Source: Streptomyces sp. NRRL F-5126 (GTDB taxonomy: Bacteria > Actinomycetota > Actinomycetes > Streptomycetales > Streptomycetaceae). From it: DNA of 64,000 nt. Position 1 is the stretch's first letter; every line of letters begins with the position of its first letter. The translations under genes and the position numbers were made by a program. Below, piece by piece: positions 49,646-57,997 of the stretch. The stretch lies in NCBI RefSeq assembly GCF_000721265.1, contig NZ_JOFZ01000007.1, positions 124,001 through 188,000 on the forward strand, in the 5' to 3' direction. The notes under the pieces were generated by a model, which saw only the letters and a list, made by a program, of their open reading frames with translations, was not told where the DNA came from and did not search any database.

Positions 49646-50802
49646 GTGGCGCTCCCCGCACACACGGCCGACGTGTCCACGCCAGGCGGCGCCACCCGTT
49701 CGGGCGGGGGCGCGTGGCGCGCCGCCTCCTGGCGCACGGTGGCGGCCCCGGGGCCTGCCGTGGAGGCGCGGACGACCAGCCGCGGCGCGACGGTCACCCG
49801 CCCGACGGAGCCACCGGAGGCGGAACCACCTGACGCGGGGCCGCCGGGCGCAGGCGCGGCCGGTTCGAGGCGCGCGACCAGCATCTCGGCTGCGAGCCGG
49901 CCGCGTTCACCAGATCCGAGGTCCACGCTGGTCAGCGCCGGGTGGCTGGCGCGGGCCAGCTCACTGTCGTCCATACCGACGACCGCCAGGTCCTCGGGTA
50001 TGCGCAGACCCCGATCGTGCGCCGCGTGCGCGGCGCCCAGCGCGAGCTGGTCGTTGGCGCAGAACACGCTGTCGATGCCGAGCCCGGCGTCGAGCAGCCG
50101 CCCCGCCGCGGCCGCGCCCGCCTCGACGGAGAAGTCGGTGGCCACGGTCAGCTCGGGCTCCGGGGCGAGCCCCGCCTCCGCGAGCGCCGAGCGGTAGCCG
50201 GTCGCGCGGTGGGAACCCGGCACCGTGTCGGCCGGGCCGTTGACGAACCCGATCCTCCGCCGCCCCAGCGCCACCAGGTGGCGCACCGCCAGCATCGCGC
50301 CCGAGACCGAGTCGGCGCGCACGCTGTCGACGCCCGCGCCTTCCGGCAGCGAGCCGATCACGACCACGGGTCCCGAGGCCGTGGCGAGCGCGGCCAGATG
50401 CGCGTCGGTCACCCGGATGGGGCAGATGATGAGCCCGTCGCTCGTACGGTCGGCGAGGCTGCGCACGACGTCCAGCTCGTCCTCGGCGACGGCGTCGGTG
50501 GAATGCAGCAGCAACCGGTAGCCCAGCGGTTTGGTCACCGTCTGTATCTGCCGCACCATCGAGACATAGGCCGGGTTGCCGATGTCGGGCATGGCGAAGG
50601 TGAGTTGGCGGGTCCTGCCGCCCTTGAGCGACCTGGCGACCCTGTTCGGCACGTAGCCGAGCTCGGCCGCGGCCCGCTCCACGCGCCGCACGGTGTCGGG
50701 GCGACCCCCGTGACCATTGAGAACGCGGGAGACGGAGGCGATGGAGACCCCCGCCGCCTCGGCGATGGTCTCCACGGTCGGCGGCCCGCCCGAACTCGTC
50801 AT
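49642..50802 (-). CDS. LacI family transcriptional regulator
   Basis: A 386-aa repressor. The helix-turn-helix and hinge occupy about residues 7-60 (TVETIAEAAGVSIASVSRVLNGHGGRPDTVRRVERAAAELGYVPNRVARSLKGGRT). The rest is a periplasmic-binding-like sugar domain (AMPDIGNPAYVSMVRQIQTVTKPLGYRLLLHSTD; DSVFCANDQLALGAAHAAHDRGLRIPEDLAVVGMDDSELARASHPALTSVD). A C-terminal tail of about 70 residues is Gly/Ser/Pro-rich. AAGGGG sits 6 nt before the ATG. It heads the nine-gene operon and probably represses it through the CTGGAAAC operator just upstream. The inducer is expected to be the imported ribosyl compound or a breakdown product. Confidence 0.9.
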   Translation of the reverse strand: MTSSGGPPTVETIAEAAGVSIASVSRVLNGHGGRPDTVRRVERAAAELGYVPNRVARSLKGGRTRQLTFAMPDIGNPAYVSMVRQIQTVTKPLGYRLLLHSTDAVAEDELDVVRSLADRTSDGLIICPIRVTDAHLAALATASGPVVVIGSLPEGAGVDSVRADSVSGAMLAVRHLVALGRRRIGFVNGPADTVPGSHRATGYRSALAEAGLAPEPELTVATDFSVEAGAAAAGRLLDAGLGIDSVFCANDQLALGAAHAAHDRGLRIPEDLAVVGMDDSELARASHPALTSVDLGSGERGRLAAEMLVARLEPAAPAPGGPASGGSASGGSVGRVTVAPRLVVRASTAGPGAATVRQEAARHAPPPERVAPPGVDTSAVCAGSAT

Positions 50803-50842
50803 TGATCGCCCCTTCGCGAATCGGCACGTCGTCTCCCGCGAA

Positions 50843-50858
50843 CTGGAAACGTTTACAG
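50843..50858. promoter_or_regulatory. LacI-type operator CTGGAAACGTTTACAG
   Basis: A 16-bp inverted repeat with one mismatch and a central CG, as in LacI/GalR operators, 41 nt before the lacI start codon. It fits autoregulation of the whole operon. Confidence 0.7.
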
Positions 50859-51018
50859 TTTCGGCGTTCGTCCACGTCCGCGAGCGAGATGGTTTCCCCA
50901 ATGTTGCGCGGGTGTTTCACTGTCCGTCAATGGAATGTGAGGTCCGTCCCACCATGCCGCAGGGTACTTGACGGGAGAGAGGGCGAAGTGCAGTGGCGTA
51001 CGCGACGGAGCGGGCCTC

Positions 51019-52305
51019 TCACGGCGTCGCGATCGAGCGCAGGGTGTGGTGCACATGCCCCTCGACGACGACGTGGCCGGGAGGATCCGGGTGGCCGCTC
51101 CCGCCGTCCGGCACGATGACCGCCGGGCGCTCGCTCCACCGGGTCTCCTGGTGGGTCGCGGACTGCCGCGGCGCCTCGGAGCCCGTCCCGTGCGGTCCTG
51201 CGTGCAGGTCGAACGTGATCAGGCGCCCGGTGCCGGGGCCGTAGGCCGGTGTGAACGTCGCGAACCGCTCGCCGCACAGGGCTCCTTCGTCGGTGGTCGT
51301 GGCGTAGCTCCACAACTTCCGCGGCCTGCCCAGGTCGTACGCCTCCCACGTACCGGCGCCGGGATCCTCCGCGCTGGTCTCGAAGAGCATCAGCACGCCG
51401 TCCGGCGACACCATGCCGCGCCGCGGCATCATGCTCGGTTCCGGCACGGTGGACAGCGGTTGGAGCGAAGCGGGATCGAGCCGTCTGACGGGCGGGAAGA
51501 TGTCCGACGCCGAGTACGGGCTGCCGGTGCACACGAGGTAGTGCCCTCCGCTCACCAGTGCGGGGCACTCGGCGCCGCGGGGACTCGTCGCGAGCACCGC
51601 CCCCGTTCGATTGTCGCGTGCGGTGACCCGGGCGCCGTCGGTGGTGTAGACACGGCCACCGAACGCGGTGGGCGCCGTATCCGCCGCCGCGGCCACGGTC
51701 TTGTGCCACAGCGGTGTGCCATCGGATCCGCGGAACGCCGCGAGAACCGTCGGCGGGGAGCCCGCCCGGCCGGCAGGGCCGCCACCGCTCTCGTAGGCGA
51801 ACACGGTCGTGCCGTCGGAGCCGGCGCCCGTGTACGTGTGCCCGGCCGGCAGCCGGTGCGACCAGGCCTGCCTGCCCGTCCTCAGGTCTGCGGCCCGCAG
51901 CGTCCGGCCACTGCTGGTGACCGCGCGTGCGGCCCCGGCCGCGATGACCAGTCCGCCGTTCTTCCCCGTGCCGGAACCCGGGACCCGCCACGTCACGGCG
52001 CCGGTCGCACGGGAGCGCCCCACCAGGCCGTCGGGCGCCGCGCTGCACACCACCTGGTGGGCCGTCGCCAGGCAGGTGCCCGGCGCCTCGGCGGAGGACA
52101 GGCGCACGGACCACGACCGCCACGGGCCCTCCACGGGGCTCGCGGAAGTCCCCGCGGCCGGGGGAGCGGGCGGCCGTCCTGACCCCGACGGGCGTCCTGA
52201 CCCACCGGCCGAACAGCCCACGAGCACGGCAGCGAGGGCCGCCGCACCCCAGAGGTGCCTGAGACGCCAGGGGTGCGCCTGCCGAACCGATCGATCCTGC
52301 GCCAT
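51019..52305 (-). CDS. PQQ-like beta-propeller lipoprotein
   Basis: A 428-aa exported lipoprotein with the lipobox cysteine at residue 31 (AAVLVGC). After a Gly/Pro/Ser linker come repeated beta-propeller blades of the PQQ-repeat kind (PDGLVGRSRATGAVTWRVPG; AADLRTGRQAWSHRLPAG; AAFRGSDGTPLWHKTV; ARDNRTGAVLATSP). These blades do not by themselves show PQQ binding; many such proteins are structural or sensory. It lies between the LacI gene and an NMT1-type transporter on the same strand, with no clear role in either. Confidence 0.75.
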   Translation of the reverse strand: MAQDRSVRQAHPWRLRHLWGAAALAAVLVGCSAGGSGRPSGSGRPPAPPAAGTSASPVEGPWRSWSVRLSSAEAPGTCLATAHQVVCSAAPDGLVGRSRATGAVTWRVPGSGTGKNGGLVIAAGAARAVTSSGRTLRAADLRTGRQAWSHRLPAGHTYTGAGSDGTTVFAYESGGGPAGRAGSPPTVLAAFRGSDGTPLWHKTVAAAADTAPTAFGGRVYTTDGARVTARDNRTGAVLATSPRGAECPALVSGGHYLVCTGSPYSASDIFPPVRRLDPASLQPLSTVPEPSMMPRRGMVSPDGVLMLFETSAEDPGAGTWEAYDLGRPRKLWSYATTTDEGALCGERFATFTPAYGPGTGRLITFDLHAGPHGTGSEAPRQSATHQETRWSERPAVIVPDGGSGHPDPPGHVVVEGHVHHTLRSIATP

Positions 52306-52413
52306 GCCCGCTCCACCCTCCGCGCTCCGGCGCGCGACCCCCCGTCATGGTCGCAGAAGTCCACGACCGGCGGTGGGTCTTCCGGCGCGGCGCCCGGCCG
52401 GGCGCCGCGGGAG

Positions 52414-53418
52414 TCAGTGCCCGGGCGGGAAGTACGTGTCGTCCACGATCTTCGACAGGTCGAGTCCTGAGACGCCGGGCGTCTTCGCCAACGCGTCCTT
52501 GGACGTCTGGAGTTGAGCGACGGTCGGTGTCGGCCTGCTCGGCAGGACCTCCTTGGCGAAGTACTCCCACGTCTGCTTGAGCGCCTTCGGATCGCTGGTC
52601 TTCAAATGCTTCGCCAGCTCGCTCTCGGAGTACTTCTCGTCCGACTTCTCGCGGTTGATGGCCTGCTGGAGCGCCGTCATGAACTTCTTGATCTCCTTCT
52701 TGTGGCCGCTCGCGTAGGCGGTGGTCGTCGCGAGGCCGACGTTGGAGGTCGGGATCTTCTGCTTGGCCAGGTCGAGGATGCTGTGGTAGCCGGCGGCCTC
52801 GATGCGAGTCGAGGCGGGCGGGTGCGAGAGCGCCGCGTCCACGCTGCCCGCGACCAGGGCGTTGTTGACGTTCGTCACGGAGCCGAGCGAGACCAGGTGC
52901 ACGTCCTTGGGGCTGAGACCCAGCTGTTTCAGCGCCGCCAGGGTCGCCACGTAGATGGAGCCGCTGCTGCTCGTCACGCCGATGCGCTTGCCCTTGAGCT
53001 GGGAGGCGCTCTTCACCTTGGAGAAGAACTGGTAGGGGAACACCGGTGTCAGGGTCGCGAGGTAGCTGACCTTGGCGCCCGACGCGGCGCCCGAGACCAT
53101 CTCCGAGGCGCCGATCGACGCCATCTGGGTCTGCCCGGAGATCAGTGCGGGGAAGCCGTCCGAGCCGCTGAGGCTCGTCAGGGTGACGTCGAGCCCCTGC
53201 TTCTTGAACAGGCCGGAGTCGGCGGCGATCCACAACGGCAGCTCGTCGGCGACGACCTGGCTGTAGCTCACCGTCATCTTCGTCGCGCCGCCCTTCCCGG
53301 ACGCGGAACCGCCGCTGTGCGCACTCGCACCCGGCGCGCACGCGGTGGCCGCGAGTGCCACGGCCACCGCGGCCGCCACGAGGCCGAGTGTTCCTGTGTG
53401 CTGCGTTCTGTGGGGCAT
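52414..53418 (-). CDS. ABC transporter substrate-binding lipoprotein, NMT1/SsuA-like
   Basis: A 334-aa exported lipoprotein with the acylated cysteine at residue 27 (LAATAC). The mature part has the NMT1 fold: MTVSYSQVVADELPLWIAADSGLFKKQGLDVTLTSLSGSDGFPALISGQTQMASIGASEMV, then LKGKRIGVTSSSGSIYVATLAALKQLGL. It is the third gene of an ATPase-permease-binding protein operon. The divergent neighbour encodes a UbiD decarboxylase, so the ligand is probably an aromatic or heteroaromatic carboxylic acid. This is inferred from context. Confidence 0.87.
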   Translation of the reverse strand: MPHRTQHTGTLGLVAAAVAVALAATACAPGASAHSGGSASGKGGATKMTVSYSQVVADELPLWIAADSGLFKKQGLDVTLTSLSGSDGFPALISGQTQMASIGASEMVSGAASGAKVSYLATLTPVFPYQFFSKVKSASQLKGKRIGVTSSSGSIYVATLAALKQLGLSPKDVHLVSLGSVTNVNNALVAGSVDAALSHPPASTRIEAAGYHSILDLAKQKIPTSNVGLATTTAYASGHKKEIKKFMTALQQAINREKSDEKYSESELAKHLKTSDPKALKQTWEYFAKEVLPSRPTPTVAQLQTSKDALAKTPGVSGLDLSKIVDDTYFPPGH

Positions 53419-53446
53419 GGTGCCTCTTTCGCTGGGAAGTACCGGG

Positions 53447-54271
53447 TCAGTCGGATGTGTTGCGCCAGGAATCGAAGTGCCGCTCCACCCGCTGGAGGAG
53501 GGCGTTGAGGGTCACACCGGTGAGAGCGAAGATGAACAGGCCGGCGAACACGACGGACGTCTGGAACTGCTGGCCGGCGTTGTTCATCAGCATGCCGACG
53601 CCCGCCTGGGCGCCACTGAGCTCCGCGACGAACACACCGATCAGCGCCTGACCCACCGCGAGCCTGAGGCCGCTGATGATGAACGGCACGGTCCCGGGCA
53701 GGGCGATGGTGCGGAATATCTGCGGGTCGGTGCCGCCGAAGCACTTCGCCACGCGCAGCACGGCCGGGTCCAGGTTGCGCACCCCGCTCGCCGCGTTGAT
53801 CAGGATGGGGAACACCGCCATCAGGAACACGATCATGATCTTGGACGAGTCGCCGATGCCGAGCCAGATGATCAGCAGCGGTGTGAGTGCGATGCGCGGC
53901 GTCGCGTAGAGGAAACTGACGAACGGGCTGAGCACGTAGGAGAGCCTGCGGTACCAGCCGATCAGCATGCCGATCGGCAGGCCCACCAGCGTGGCGAACA
54001 CCAGGCCGAGCAGCAGCTCGCGGCCGCTGGTGAGGAGGTCCGTCCAGATCGCGCTCGTGCTGAACAGGTTGCGGAACGCGGTGATGACGTCGCCAGGACC
54101 CGGCAGCACGATCGCGGGCCGCAGCCGCAGCAGCGCGACGACCTCCCACAGTGCGAGGGCCACGATGACTGCCGTGGTGCCGTAGACGTACTTCTGGCCG
54201 AAGCGCCGCCCTCTTCGGGCGGTGTGGGCCGCAGTGGCTCTGGGCGGCTCGACGCGCGTGGTGGCGGCCAT
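53447..54271 (-). CDS. ABC transporter permease (SsuC/TauC type)
   Basis: A 274-aa membrane protein with six helices: TTAVIVALALWEVVALL at the start, the family segment FLYATPRIALTPLLIIWLGIGDSSKIMIVF, and the EAA loop VAKCFGGTDPQIFRTIALPGTVPFIISG. The ATG at 54271 follows the ATPase stop after 1 nt. It forms the channel of the presumed aromatic acid importer. Confidence 0.88.
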   Translation of the reverse strand: MAATTRVEPPRATAAHTARRGRRFGQKYVYGTTAVIVALALWEVVALLRLRPAIVLPGPGDVITAFRNLFSTSAIWTDLLTSGRELLLGLVFATLVGLPIGMLIGWYRRLSYVLSPFVSFLYATPRIALTPLLIIWLGIGDSSKIMIVFLMAVFPILINAASGVRNLDPAVLRVAKCFGGTDPQIFRTIALPGTVPFIISGLRLAVGQALIGVFVAELSGAQAGVGMLMNNAGQQFQTSVVFAGLFIFALTGVTLNALLQRVERHFDSWRNTSD

Positions 54272-54272
54272 C

Positions 54273-55175
54273 TCAGACACTCCCTCCGTTCGCGCCGGCA
54301 GGCTCCCCCGCCGCCGCACCGTGCAGGACGTCCGACACGGTCTCCACCAGTTCCTGGAACGCGGGGCGCTTGCGCAGGCGTGTCTCCCGCGGGCGCGGCA
54401 GCGCCACGTCGACCTCGCGGACGATGCGGCCGGGCCGCGGACTGAAGACGCACACCCGGTCGCCGAGGAACACCGCCTCGGTGATGTCGTGGGTGACGAA
54501 CAGCGCGGTGACGTCCCGCTCGGTGCAGATGCGTGCCAGCTCCACCTGCATGACCTCGCGGGTCTGCGCGTCGATGGACGCGAACGGCTCGTCGAGCAGC
54601 AGTACTTCGGGGTCGACCGCGAGGGCCCGTGCCAGGTTCACCCGCTGCTGCATGCCGCCGGAGAGCTGTCCCGGATGCCGGTCCGCCGCCGCCGACAGGC
54701 CCACCAGGTCCAGGAGTTCGCCGGCCCGTTCGCGCGCCTCCGCACGCCCCACGCGCTTGCCCAGTTCGAGGCCGTACGTCACGTTGTCGAGCACGCTGCG
54801 CCAGGGCAGCAGGCTGGCGTGCTGGAACACCATGGCCCGGTCGGGCCCCGGCCCCGGTATGTCGCGGCCGTCCAGCTCCAGCGTGCCGCCGGCGATGGGG
54901 AGGAATCCGGCGACGGCGTTGAGGAAGGTCGTCTTGCCGCACCCCGAAGGGCCGACGATGCACACGAAGTCGCCCTTGTGCAGCGTGAGATCGACGTGGT
55001 CGACCACCGTGCCGGCCCCGGGGCGTGCGGAGCCGGGTTCGCGGTAGTCGATGGTGACCCCGGCCGCCCTGAGATGGGCCGTCCGAACCCCCTTCGCGAC
55101 GCCGGGCTCCGGGCCTTGCGGTGGCTCTGACCGTGCGGACGGGTCCTGCGGGGACCGCTGGGTGCTGGGAGACAT
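54273..55175 (-). CDS. ABC transporter ATP-binding protein (SsuB/TauB type)
   Basis: A 300-aa ATPase with a disordered N-terminal tail of about 35 residues, Walker A GPSGCGKTT, Q-loop MVFQHASLLPWRSV, signature LSGGMQQRVNLA, Walker B VLLLDEP and switch His in FVTHDITEA. It is the first gene of the minus-strand transporter operon. The promoter region is shared with the divergent ubiD gene and carries two strong inverted repeats. Confidence 0.88.
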   Translation of the reverse strand: MSPSTQRSPQDPSARSEPPQGPEPGVAKGVRTAHLRAAGVTIDYREPGSARPGAGTVVDHVDLTLHKGDFVCIVGPSGCGKTTFLNAVAGFLPIAGGTLELDGRDIPGPGPDRAMVFQHASLLPWRSVLDNVTYGLELGKRVGRAEARERAGELLDLVGLSAAADRHPGQLSGGMQQRVNLARALAVDPEVLLLDEPFASIDAQTREVMQVELARICTERDVTALFVTHDITEAVFLGDRVCVFSPRPGRIVREVDVALPRPRETRLRKRPAFQELVETVSDVLHGAAAGEPAGANGGSV

Positions 55176-55190
55176 GGCCGTGGAGTCTAG

Positions 55191-55205
55191 GTCTGAACAT
55201 CAGAC
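55191..55205. promoter_or_regulatory. Palindrome GTCTGA-ACA-TCAGAC
   Basis: A perfect 15-bp inverted repeat starts 16 nt before the ATPase start codon, in the region between the transporter operon and ubiD. It looks like a GntR- or TetR-type operator. No regulator gene is adjacent. Confidence 0.6.
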
Positions 55206-55269
55206 CATGCAATGGATCCACACTCTTGAAAGGTAAGACGGTTAGCCCCATTATCGAACCCATTGCATG
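55206..55269. promoter_or_regulatory. Spaced inverted repeat CATGCAATGG / CCATTGCATG
   Basis: CATGCAATGG (55206-55215) and CCATTGCATG (55260-55269) are exact reverse complements 44 nt apart in the transporter/ubiD gap. The AT-rich middle probably holds promoter elements. Two sites on one face of DNA could let a regulator loop or act cooperatively on both operons. Confidence 0.55.
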
Positions 55270-55371
55270 CCCGGTGCGCCCCGAGTCCGTCGGCCCACCG
55301 CATGTGCCGACGAGCACGCGCCCAACGAGCCGGCCAGCACGTGGCCGAGGCGATCAGGAGGCCCCACCGCC

Positions 55372-56832
55372 ATGCCGAACCAACCCCGTGACGTCATCCA
55401 GAGCGATCTGCGCAGCTTCATCGAGGCCGTCGACGCGGGCGGCGAACTGGAGGTCGTCTCGGGTGCCCACTGGGACAAGGAGATGGGCGCCGTGACCGAG
55501 GTCCTCTACCGGCAGAAGGTCGAGAAGTCACCGATGCTGGTGTTCGACCGGGTGCCGGGCTACCCCGAGCAGAACCGCTGCCTCTACGGCATGTTCGGCT
55601 CGCCCCTGCGGCTGGCCCTCGCGCTCGGCATGGAGCCCGGCGTGTCGCAGAACCGGGCCGACATGCTCCGCGCCTTCCGCGGCGTCATCAAGAAGGGTTT
55701 CGACGGCGTCCCGCCGAAGACCGTCACACAGGGCCCGGTACTTCAGAACGTGGTCAGTGGCGACGACATCGACCTGCTCTCGCTCTTCCCGGTCCCCGTC
55801 CACCACGAGCTGGACGGCGGCCGCTACATCGGGACGGCCTGCGGCGTGGTCACACGCGACCCGGACACGGGACGCGTCAACCTCGGCACGTACCGGGTCC
55901 AGGTCACCGGAAAGAACACCTGCGCCTCGTACATCTCCAACGGCAAGCAGGGCCGCATCCACCGCGACAAGTACCTGAGCGCGGGCAAACCGTGCCCCGT
56001 GGTCATCATCGTCGGCATGGACCCGGTGACCTACCTCGCGTCCGGGTACACGCTCGCCGACCAGGTGCCCGAACTCGATTGGTGCGGCGGACTGATGGGC
56101 CGACCGCACGAGGTCATCGAGGGCGAGCTCACCGGCCTCCCCTTCCCGGCTCGCTCCGAGATCGTCCTGGAGGGCGAGATCCTGCCCGGCGAGACCGTCG
56201 AGGAGGGGCCGTTCGGCGAGTGGCACGGCTACTACGCGGGCGAGGCAAAGGACGAGCCCGTCATCCGCATCAAGCGCGTCCACTACCGCGACAACCCCAT
56301 CCTGACGTGCGCGGCCAGCCAGAAGCCGCCGCACGCGCACCTCTTCGAGCGGTGCTTCCTGCGCTCGGCCGCGCTCCTGGACTCGCTGGAAGGGGCGGGA
56401 GTGCCCGACGTCGTCAGCGCCTGGACCCATCAGGCCGGCTCCGGACGCACCTTCGTCGCGGTGTCGGTCAAGCAGCGCTACTTCGGCCACTCCACCCAGG
56501 TCGGGCTCGTCGCCTCCCAGGTCAACCCGGTCGGCTACGTGGGCCGCTGGATCGTCGTCGTCGACGACGACATCGATCCGAGCGACATCCACGACGTCAT
56601 CTGGGCGATGGGCACCCGCTGCGACCCGAAGACCATGACCACGACCCTGGACAGAACATGGTCGTCCAGGCTCGACACACTGGTCACCGACTACGACCGG
56701 CTCTACAACTCGCGCATGGTCATCGACGCCTGCATCCCCTACGAGCGGCGCGACACCTTCCCCACCGTCGCACAGACGTCCCCGGGGCTGGCCGCTGAGG
56801 TGCGTGGCAAGTACCCGCACCTGTACCGGTGA
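55372..56832 (+). CDS. ubiD: UbiD family prenylated-FMN-dependent decarboxylase
   Basis: A 486-aa reversible (hetero)aromatic or alpha,beta-unsaturated acid decarboxylase that uses prenylated FMN. Family stretches: TQGPVLQNVVSGDDIDLLSLFPVPVHHELDGGRYIGTACGVVTRDPDTGRVNLGTYRVQV, then EGEILPGETVEEGPFGEWHGYYAG, which contains catalytic-site acids; the conserved Arg is in GTYRVQV. AGGAGG precedes the ATG at 55372. ubiX follows after 12 nt and supplies the cofactor. The divergent NMT1-type transporter probably imports the acid. There is no small third subunit gene as in vdcBCD-type vanillate decarboxylase sets. Confidence 0.9.
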   Translation: MPNQPRDVIQSDLRSFIEAVDAGGELEVVSGAHWDKEMGAVTEVLYRQKVEKSPMLVFDRVPGYPEQNRCLYGMFGSPLRLALALGMEPGVSQNRADMLRAFRGVIKKGFDGVPPKTVTQGPVLQNVVSGDDIDLLSLFPVPVHHELDGGRYIGTACGVVTRDPDTGRVNLGTYRVQVTGKNTCASYISNGKQGRIHRDKYLSAGKPCPVVIIVGMDPVTYLASGYTLADQVPELDWCGGLMGRPHEVIEGELTGLPFPARSEIVLEGEILPGETVEEGPFGEWHGYYAGEAKDEPVIRIKRVHYRDNPILTCAASQKPPHAHLFERCFLRSAALLDSLEGAGVPDVVSAWTHQAGSGRTFVAVSVKQRYFGHSTQVGLVASQVNPVGYVGRWIVVVDDDIDPSDIHDVIWAMGTRCDPKTMTTTLDRTWSSRLDTLVTDYDRLYNSRMVIDACIPYERRDTFPTVAQTSPGLAAEVRGKYPHLYR

Positions 56833-56844
56833 GAGGAGACGGCA

Positions 56845-57420
56845 GTGCCGGCAACACCGAAAAGACGGCTGGTCGTGGGTGTCTCCGGGTCGAGTGCCCC
56901 GCAACTCGCGGTGGCCTTCCTCGAACTCACCCGTGAACTGGGCACCATCGAGACGCACCTGGTGATGTCCGCGGGCGCGAGGCTCAGCATCGAACTCGAA
57001 CTGCGCAGGGACCCGGGGGAGGTGGAGAAGCTCGCCGACGTCGTCCACGACGCGCGCAACCTGGGCGCCGCCATCTCGTCCGGTTCCTTCCGTACGATCG
57101 GCATGGTCGTCGTGCCCTGCTCGATGCGCACCCTCGCGGCGGTGGCCACCGGCAACTCCGACAACCTGCTGGCGCGGGCGGCCGACGTCACCCTGAAGGA
57201 ACGCAGGCCCCTCGTGCTCGTCGCGCGCGAGACACCCCTCAACTACATCCACATCGAGAACATGCGGACGGTGACGCTCGCCGGCGGCACCATCCTCCCG
57301 CCCGTGCTGTCCTTCTACCACCAGCCCCGGTCCGTCGACGACCTGCTGCGGCAGACCTGCGGCAAGGTGCTCGACCAGTTCGGCATCGAGAACGAGGCGT
57401 TCCCGCGCTGGACGGGCTGA
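56845..57420 (+). CDS. ubiX: UbiX family flavin prenyltransferase
   Basis: A 191-aa flavoprotein that joins dimethylallyl phosphate to FMN to make prenylated FMN for UbiD. Motifs: VVGVSGSSAPQLAVAFLE (phosphate and FMN site), VVPCSMRTLAAVATGNSDNLLARAADV, and RRPLVLVARETPLNYIHIENM. The GTG start has GAGAGGAGA upstream. Encoded next to ubiD, it probably serves that enzyme specifically. Confidence 0.92.
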   Translation: MPATPKRRLVVGVSGSSAPQLAVAFLELTRELGTIETHLVMSAGARLSIELELRRDPGEVEKLADVVHDARNLGAAISSGSFRTIGMVVVPCSMRTLAAVATGNSDNLLARAADVTLKERRPLVLVARETPLNYIHIENMRTVTLAGGTILPPVLSFYHQPRSVDDLLRQTCGKVLDQFGIENEAFPRWTG

Positions 57421-57475
57421 CCGGCACCGCACGGCCGCGCGCCGCGCGCCCCGCGGCCGTGCGATGATGCCGGGC

Positions 57476-57925
57476 GTGACCGATGACACCTCGCCACTCG
57501 TCCATCAACTCGGCCTCGAACCGCACGTGGAGGGCGGCTGGTTCAAGGAGACCTGGCGCACCGCGGCCACGGCGAGCCCCGACGGCTACCAGGGGACGCG
57601 GGCGTACGCGACCGGCATCCACTACCTGCTCCACCCGGGCGAGCGCTCGCGCTGGCACCGGGTGCGCTCCGACGAGCTGTGGCTCTGGCACAGCGGCGGC
57701 CCGCTCCTGCTCCGCCTCGGCGGCACGGGCGGTGCCGCCGCCCAGCGCACCACCGCGCTGCTCGGCATGGACGTCGAGGCGGGCCAGCGCCCCCAGGTCC
57801 TCATCCCGGCGGGGGAGTGGCAGGCCGCGGAGCCCGCGGGCGACGAGCCGGTGCTCGTGTCGTGCGTGGTCGCGCCCGGCTTCGACTTCCAGGACTACGA
57901 GGACGAGAGCCACCCCGCGAACTGA
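57476..57925 (+). CDS. Cupin domain protein (DUF985)
   Basis: A 149-aa small cupin: LVHQLGLEPHVEGGWFKETWRT, ATGIHYLLHPGERSRWHRVRSDELWLWHSGGPLLLRLGG, and the C-terminal SCVVAPGFDFQDYE. This is the DUF985/YML079-like cupin family with an unknown ligand. A GTG at 57476 was preferred to an ATG 12 nt upstream because it gives the usual N-terminus. No Shine-Dalgarno sequence is evident for either, so a leaderless message is possible. Confidence 0.8.
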   Translation: MTDDTSPLVHQLGLEPHVEGGWFKETWRTAATASPDGYQGTRAYATGIHYLLHPGERSRWHRVRSDELWLWHSGGPLLLRLGGTGGAAAQRTTALLGMDVEAGQRPQVLIPAGEWQAAEPAGDEPVLVSCVVAPGFDFQDYEDESHPAN

Positions 57926-57997
57926 CAGGTCGCCGCGGGCCACTCGGACGGCCCACCGCGGCGCGCGCACCGGACGGGCCGCCGCTGGAATGGAAGG

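Noticed and set aside
40452..50802. ADP-ribosylglycohydrolase cluster as a DNA ADP-ribosylation toxin-antitoxin or phage-defence system
   Set aside because: No ADP-ribosyltransferase, toxin or defence gene is present; the LacI regulator, sugar importer and ribokinase point to catabolism.
55191..55269. Inverted repeats as insertion-sequence ends or an attachment site
   Set aside because: No transposase or integrase is nearby and the repeats lie in a promoter gap between intact, co-functional operons.
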